From assembly GCA_034423195.1 (NCBI GenBank), contig DAOUIZ010000060.1, positions 1 to 64,000 of the forward strand: a DNA stretch of 64,000 bases. The letters are read 5' to 3'. A program made the position numbers and the translations under genes. Source of the stretch: CATOSK01 sp034423195. GTDB taxonomy: Bacteria > Chloroflexota > Dehalococcoidia > Lucifugimonadales > UBA3495. How positions within the stretch are numbered: the first letter of the stretch is position 1; every line of letters starts with the position of its first letter. Below the pieces are notes generated by a model. The model did not search any database. It was not told the DNA's origin and saw nothing but the letters and a program-made list of their open reading frames with translations. Positions 62,948-64,000 of this stretch are shown one piece after another.

Positions 62948-64000
62948 CTAAGTGACCACGTTGATGTAGGGGCGGGTCTTTAGATCCCACTTGTCGTTGG
63001 CGGCGTCGTAGGTGGAGTTGACGAAGACCCGCCAGTTCTCGTCGTCCAGGTTGGGATAGTCGGCTCGGTAGTAGTAGCCGGGCCAGCGCGTCTCCTGACG
63101 GTGAAGCAGGTGGCGCATGTGGGCTTCCCCGACCCAGGTGCGGTGCACCACCTCCCAACAGCGGAGCAACTCGTGGCGGTTGCGTGCGCCCAACTGCTTC
63201 AGGTCCTCCCGCAGCATTTCGATGAGGGCGATGCCTCTTTCCAGCGTGGGACCATTGGTGGTGTACCAGGCCGAGGTCCCGCCAGCGTACTCGTCCATAA
63301 TCTTCTGCAACCGCACCAGGGCATCGGAGGGAGTGATGTAATGGGGGTTGACACCTTCAGCGGTGGAAGCCCCCCTGTGCTTGTCGAAGGTTTCCAGCGG
63401 TGCCCAGATGGACTGGTGGAGCTGACGCACCTGTTCATCGGAGACTGTGGGGGTGTCGCCATTGTCGCGGATGAAGTTGACGGCTGCCTTGGCGGCCAGA
63501 CGTCCTTCGGTGAAGGAGCCGGAGGAGAACTTGTGGGGAGCCGCGCCGACGCCGTCCCCGGCGGCGAACAGGCCGCGGATGGTGGTCATCTTGTTGTAGC
63601 CCCAGAAGTATTCCGGCGGGGCCAGATCCTCCGGGCCGCTGACCCAGGCGCCGGCTTCGCCGGAGTGGGATCCCATGATGTAGGGCTCGGCCAGGTTGAC
63701 CTCCGAGGGTGTGACCTCGGGCTCGATGTTCTGGGATGCCCAGGTAAGGGCCTGGGCGATGGTCATGTCCAGGAAGTCCTCCCAGGCCTCGTTCCTGACC
63801 TGGTCCATCTTGGCCGGATCGCCTCCGGCCAGCTTCTGCATGGCCTCCTCGGTGCGCATGTACATGGGTCCGAGGCCAGCCTTTATGTCCAGGAACATCT
63901 GGTGGTTTCGCAGAGGGGTGGGCGTGGGAATAGCCCGGCCGTAGGGAGGGTACTTGTCCAGCTCGTCGTCGCGGGTGACGGTGTAGTCCTCGCCGAGGGC
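62948..64000 (-). CDS. aprA: Dissimilatory adenylylsulfate reductase subunit alpha (partial, 3-prime part)
   Basis: 350 codons are visible and the frame stays open through the right edge, so the N-terminal half, including the FAD-binding domain start, is outside. Recognised from KYPPYGRAIPTPTPLRNHQM followed by LDIKAGLGPMYMRTEEA, the NLAEPYIMGSHSGEAGAWVSGPEDLAP core (part EPYIMGSHSGEAGAWVSGPE) with the FAD site AAGDGVGAAPHKFSSGSFTEG, and the C-terminus RWPGYYYRADYPNLDDENWR. AprA with AprB interconverts APS and sulfite plus AMP, in sulfate reduction or sulfite oxidation. aprB would normally be upstream, beyond the edge. Confidence 0.93.
   Translation of the reverse strand, partial: ALGEDYTVTRDDELDKYPPYGRAIPTPTPLRNHQMFLDIKAGLGPMYMRTEEAMQKLAGGDPAKMDQVRNEAWEDFLDMTIAQALTWASQNIEPEVTPSEVNLAEPYIMGSHSGEAGAWVSGPEDLAPPEYFWGYNKMTTIRGLFAAGDGVGAAPHKFSSGSFTEGRLAAKAAVNFIRDNGDTPTVSDEQVRQLHQSIWAPLETFDKHRGASTAEGVNPHYITPSDALVRLQKIMDEYAGGTSAWYTTNGPTLERGIALIEMLREDLKQLGARNRHELLRCWEVVHRTWVGEAHMRHLLHRQETRWPGYYYRADYPNLDDENWRVFVNSTYDAANDKWDLKTRPYINVVT

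Overview
The window is high-GC bacterial chromosome (roughly 60-65 % GC by eye), nearly every base coding, with no rRNA, tRNA, phage or CRISPR seen. Gene content points to Chloroflexota, most likely a SAR202-like or other Dehalococcoidia lineage: a complete F-type ATP synthase, a Rex repressor, MEP-pathway isoprenoid genes, two luciferase-like flavin monooxygenases, an FAH-family hydrolase, an MmgE/PrpD protein and a dissimilatory APS reductase alpha subunit at the right edge. This placement is inference from gene content and protein resemblance; no marker tree was possible.

Layout. 0.1-8 kb: DUF151 nuclease, then the ATP synthase operon atpI-B-E-F-H-A-G-D-C behind a strong promoter. 8-14.4 kb: Rex, a YlxP-like protein, an alpha/beta hydrolase, DUF2905, a D-2-hydroxyacid dehydrogenase next to a membrane Fe-S (HdrD/GlpC-like) oxidoreductase, and a solitary Mrr-type endonuclease. 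14.4-20.6 kb: ABC exporter, flavin monooxygenase, FAH hydrolase, M16 peptidase and metallo-beta-lactamase-fold hydrolase. 20.6-25.4 kb is the repeat-rich accessory part: a truncated MazF beside an unknown gene, both bracketed by a direct repeat; uvrA; a three-unit tandem hairpin repeat with a fourth copy 5 kb away; and an orphan Phd-type antitoxin. 25.4-31.5 kb: biotin carboxylase and biotinyl carrier, then ybeY-dnaX-ybaB-recR-recO. 31.7-34.4 kb: unknown protein, amidohydrolase, PAC2 protein. 34.7-35.9 kb: infC-rpmI-rplT, infC apparently starting at AUA. 36-41.4 kb (minus): pheS-pheT-moeA-unknown, MoeA with a histidine-rich N-terminus. 41.6-45.1 kb (plus): MFS transporter, a zinc-ribbon plus RuvC-like pair behind an SOS-box-like palindrome, a helically phased heptamer array, and a DUF3467 pair. 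45.1-55.5 kb (minus): the housekeeping run rpsB-tsf-pyrH-frr-uppS-cdsA-dxr-rseP-ispG-proS, with a shortened PaREP1/HEPN-like gene between ispG and proS. 55.7-62.8 kb (minus): catabolic block with PrpD, flavin monooxygenase, an unassigned conserved enzyme, an intact PaREP1/HEPN-like protein, a beta-hydroxyacid dehydrogenase, an MFS exporter and a Uma2 nuclease. 62.9 kb to the edge: C-terminal part of AprA.

How it fits together. Energy metabolism (ATP synthase, Rex, Fe-S oxidoreductase, AprA) and small-molecule oxidation (flavin monooxygenases, FAH hydrolase, dehydrogenases) suggest a heterotroph that degrades organic compounds and handles reduced sulfur. Promoters resemble sigma-70 sites, often with an extended -10 (TGnTAnAAT); TTG and GTG starts are frequent.

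Most notable candidates: (1) the SOS-box-like/zinc-ribbon/RuvC-like module, whose RuvC-like protein lacks the first catalytic Asp; (2) the 64-bp tandem hairpin element with compensatory base changes; (3) 10-bp-phased TGNSACA heptamers at two loci; (4) the AUA start of infC; (5) the MazF cassette between direct repeats.
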